DNA of 5,969 nt from CAZWRK01 sp964635875 (GTDB taxonomy: Bacteria > Pseudomonadota > Gammaproteobacteria > Burkholderiales > Aquaspirillaceae). Both the position numbers and the translations under genes were made by a program. Positions 5,384-5,969 of this stretch are shown here, piece by piece; position 1 is the stretch's first letter; each line of letters begins with the position of its first letter. The stretch covers positions 1 through 5,969 of the forward strand of contig CAZWRK010000196.1 of the NCBI GenBank assembly GCA_964635875.1, in the 5' to 3' direction. The notes beneath the pieces are model-generated. The model searched no databases, had not been told where the DNA came from, and saw only the letters and a program-made list of their open reading frames with translations.

Positions 5384-5969
5384 CTAACGCATAGCGACCA
5401 TTAGTTTATTACTTGTCGCGACTTGACTTAGTTTGCTGGCATAGTTGGGATCCGTTGCGTACCCGCCACGCGCCAAGGCTTGAGCGAAACCAACAGCGTC
5501 ACCGCCTTTATTTAAAGCCTCTTTATACCGAGGATTGCTTTTTAACAAATTCGCATAATCAGAAAATGCCTCACTATAAGAGCCATAAGACCGAAAACGC
5601 TCAACCCGCTTCTGTGCCACGCCATCCACATACTCAGTAGTCATAACATCAACGGTGTTGCCTTTCCAGTTACCAGTCGCCTTAATCCCAAACAAATTAT
5701 GGCTATCTTGACCATTGGAATGCCGAATATTTCTCTTACCCCATCCAGACTCAAGCGCGGCATGCGCCACAATCAAATGAGGAGAAACACCTATCGATTG
5801 GGCCGCCTGAGTTGCGTGAGGCGCCAAATTTGCAACAAATTCAGAAGATGCCAGCGGCTGAGAAGATGACTGAACAGCTGCCGGCTTTTCAACACGCTCC
5901 TGCGTATCCACGCCAAGCGCCTTTAAACGCGCTAAAGCTTTTGCGATGGCAGGCTTCTGAAACGAAAGC
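5384..5969 (-). CDS. flgJ: Peptidoglycan hydrolase FlgJ, 3' part (5' end beyond window)
   Basis: FlgJ is a bifunctional periplasmic flagellar protein. Its N-terminal half caps the growing rod, and its C-terminal GH73 domain cuts peptidoglycan (beta-N-acetylglucosaminidase) so the rod can pass. Only the linker and the GH73 domain are visible, 194 codons plus the stop. The frame is open to the right edge, so the in-frame GTG at 5911 is an internal valine and not the start. Counting from that valine, the motif ALESGWG gives E54, TTEY gives E93 and SDYANLL gives D118. Their spacings of 39 and 25 equal those of Salmonella FlgJ E184, E223 and D248, so the active site appears intact. DSHNLFGIK (69-77) and YATDPNYASKL near the end are also typical. 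By this alignment about 110 more residues lie outside the window. No terminator separates it from flgK. Confidence 0.94.
   Translation of the reverse strand, partial: LSFQKPAIAKALARLKALGVDTQERVEKPAAVQSSSQPLASSEFVANLAPHATQAAQSIGVSPHLIVAHAALESGWGKRNIRHSNGQDSHNLFGIKATGNWKGNTVDVMTTEYVDGVAQKRVERFRSYGSYSEAFSDYANLLKSNPRYKEALNKGGDAVGFAQALARGGYATDPNYASKLSQVATSNKLMVAMR

Noticed and set aside
5413..5640. Plus-strand reading frame of 75 codons inside flgJ
   Set aside because: It is antisense to the GH73 domain, with no start signal or recognisable content.
1..5969. CRISPR arrays, insertion sequences, tRNA or rRNA genes, defence or toxin-antitoxin modules
   Set aside because: No repeated spacer pattern, terminal inverted repeats, transposase, RNA fold or such gene pair is visible; all large frames are housekeeping flagellar, PHA and ribosome-modification genes.

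Overview
This window looks like an ordinary chromosomal stretch of a flagellated, polyhydroxyalkanoate (PHA)-regulating betaproteobacterium, possibly of the Neisseriales type. Three things suggest this. FlgJ carries a C-terminal GH73 peptidoglycan hydrolase domain, as in beta/gammaproteobacteria. It sits directly before flgK and flgL. There is also a PhaR-type PHA regulator, common in betaproteobacteria. The exact taxon cannot be fixed from the sequence alone. All five confident genes lie on the minus strand, so in transcription order the window reads from right to left.

Right half (5969 to 2522): the 3' part of flgJ (rod-cap/muramidase, cut by the window edge), then flgK and flgL (hook-filament junction proteins). 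A near-consensus sigma-28 (FliA) promoter lies in the 75-nt flgJ-flgK gap. The flgKL pair can therefore be made as a late flagellar unit as well as by read-through from upstream flg genes. A hairpin terminator starts two bases after the flgL stop and closes the unit. FlgJ would open the peptidoglycan for the rod, and FlgK and FlgL would then be added at the hook tip before filament growth.

Middle (2521 to 2154): a gene-free stretch of about 370 nt between the flgL terminator and phaR. It holds a 14-bp T7A7 palindrome and, just before the phaR ribosome binding site, a repeated TGTGCA element that could be an operator. No convincing promoter box pair was found in it.

Left half (2153 to 1): phaR, a strong hairpin terminator, then rimO (S12 methylthiotransferase). 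The phaR terminator ends only about 21 nt before the rimO start. The source of rimO transcription is therefore not obvious: either read-through or a promoter upstream of the terminator. The last 102 nt hold no identifiable gene, although a reading frame on the plus strand enters from the left edge and would end on the same palindromic TTATAA as rimO.

I looked for an undescribed system and did not find one. The notable points are regulatory: the sigma-28 promoter, the strand-specific terminators, the rimO leader and the possible phaR operator. Start codons for flgK and rimO were moved downstream of the longest possible reading frames, for the reasons given in each entry.
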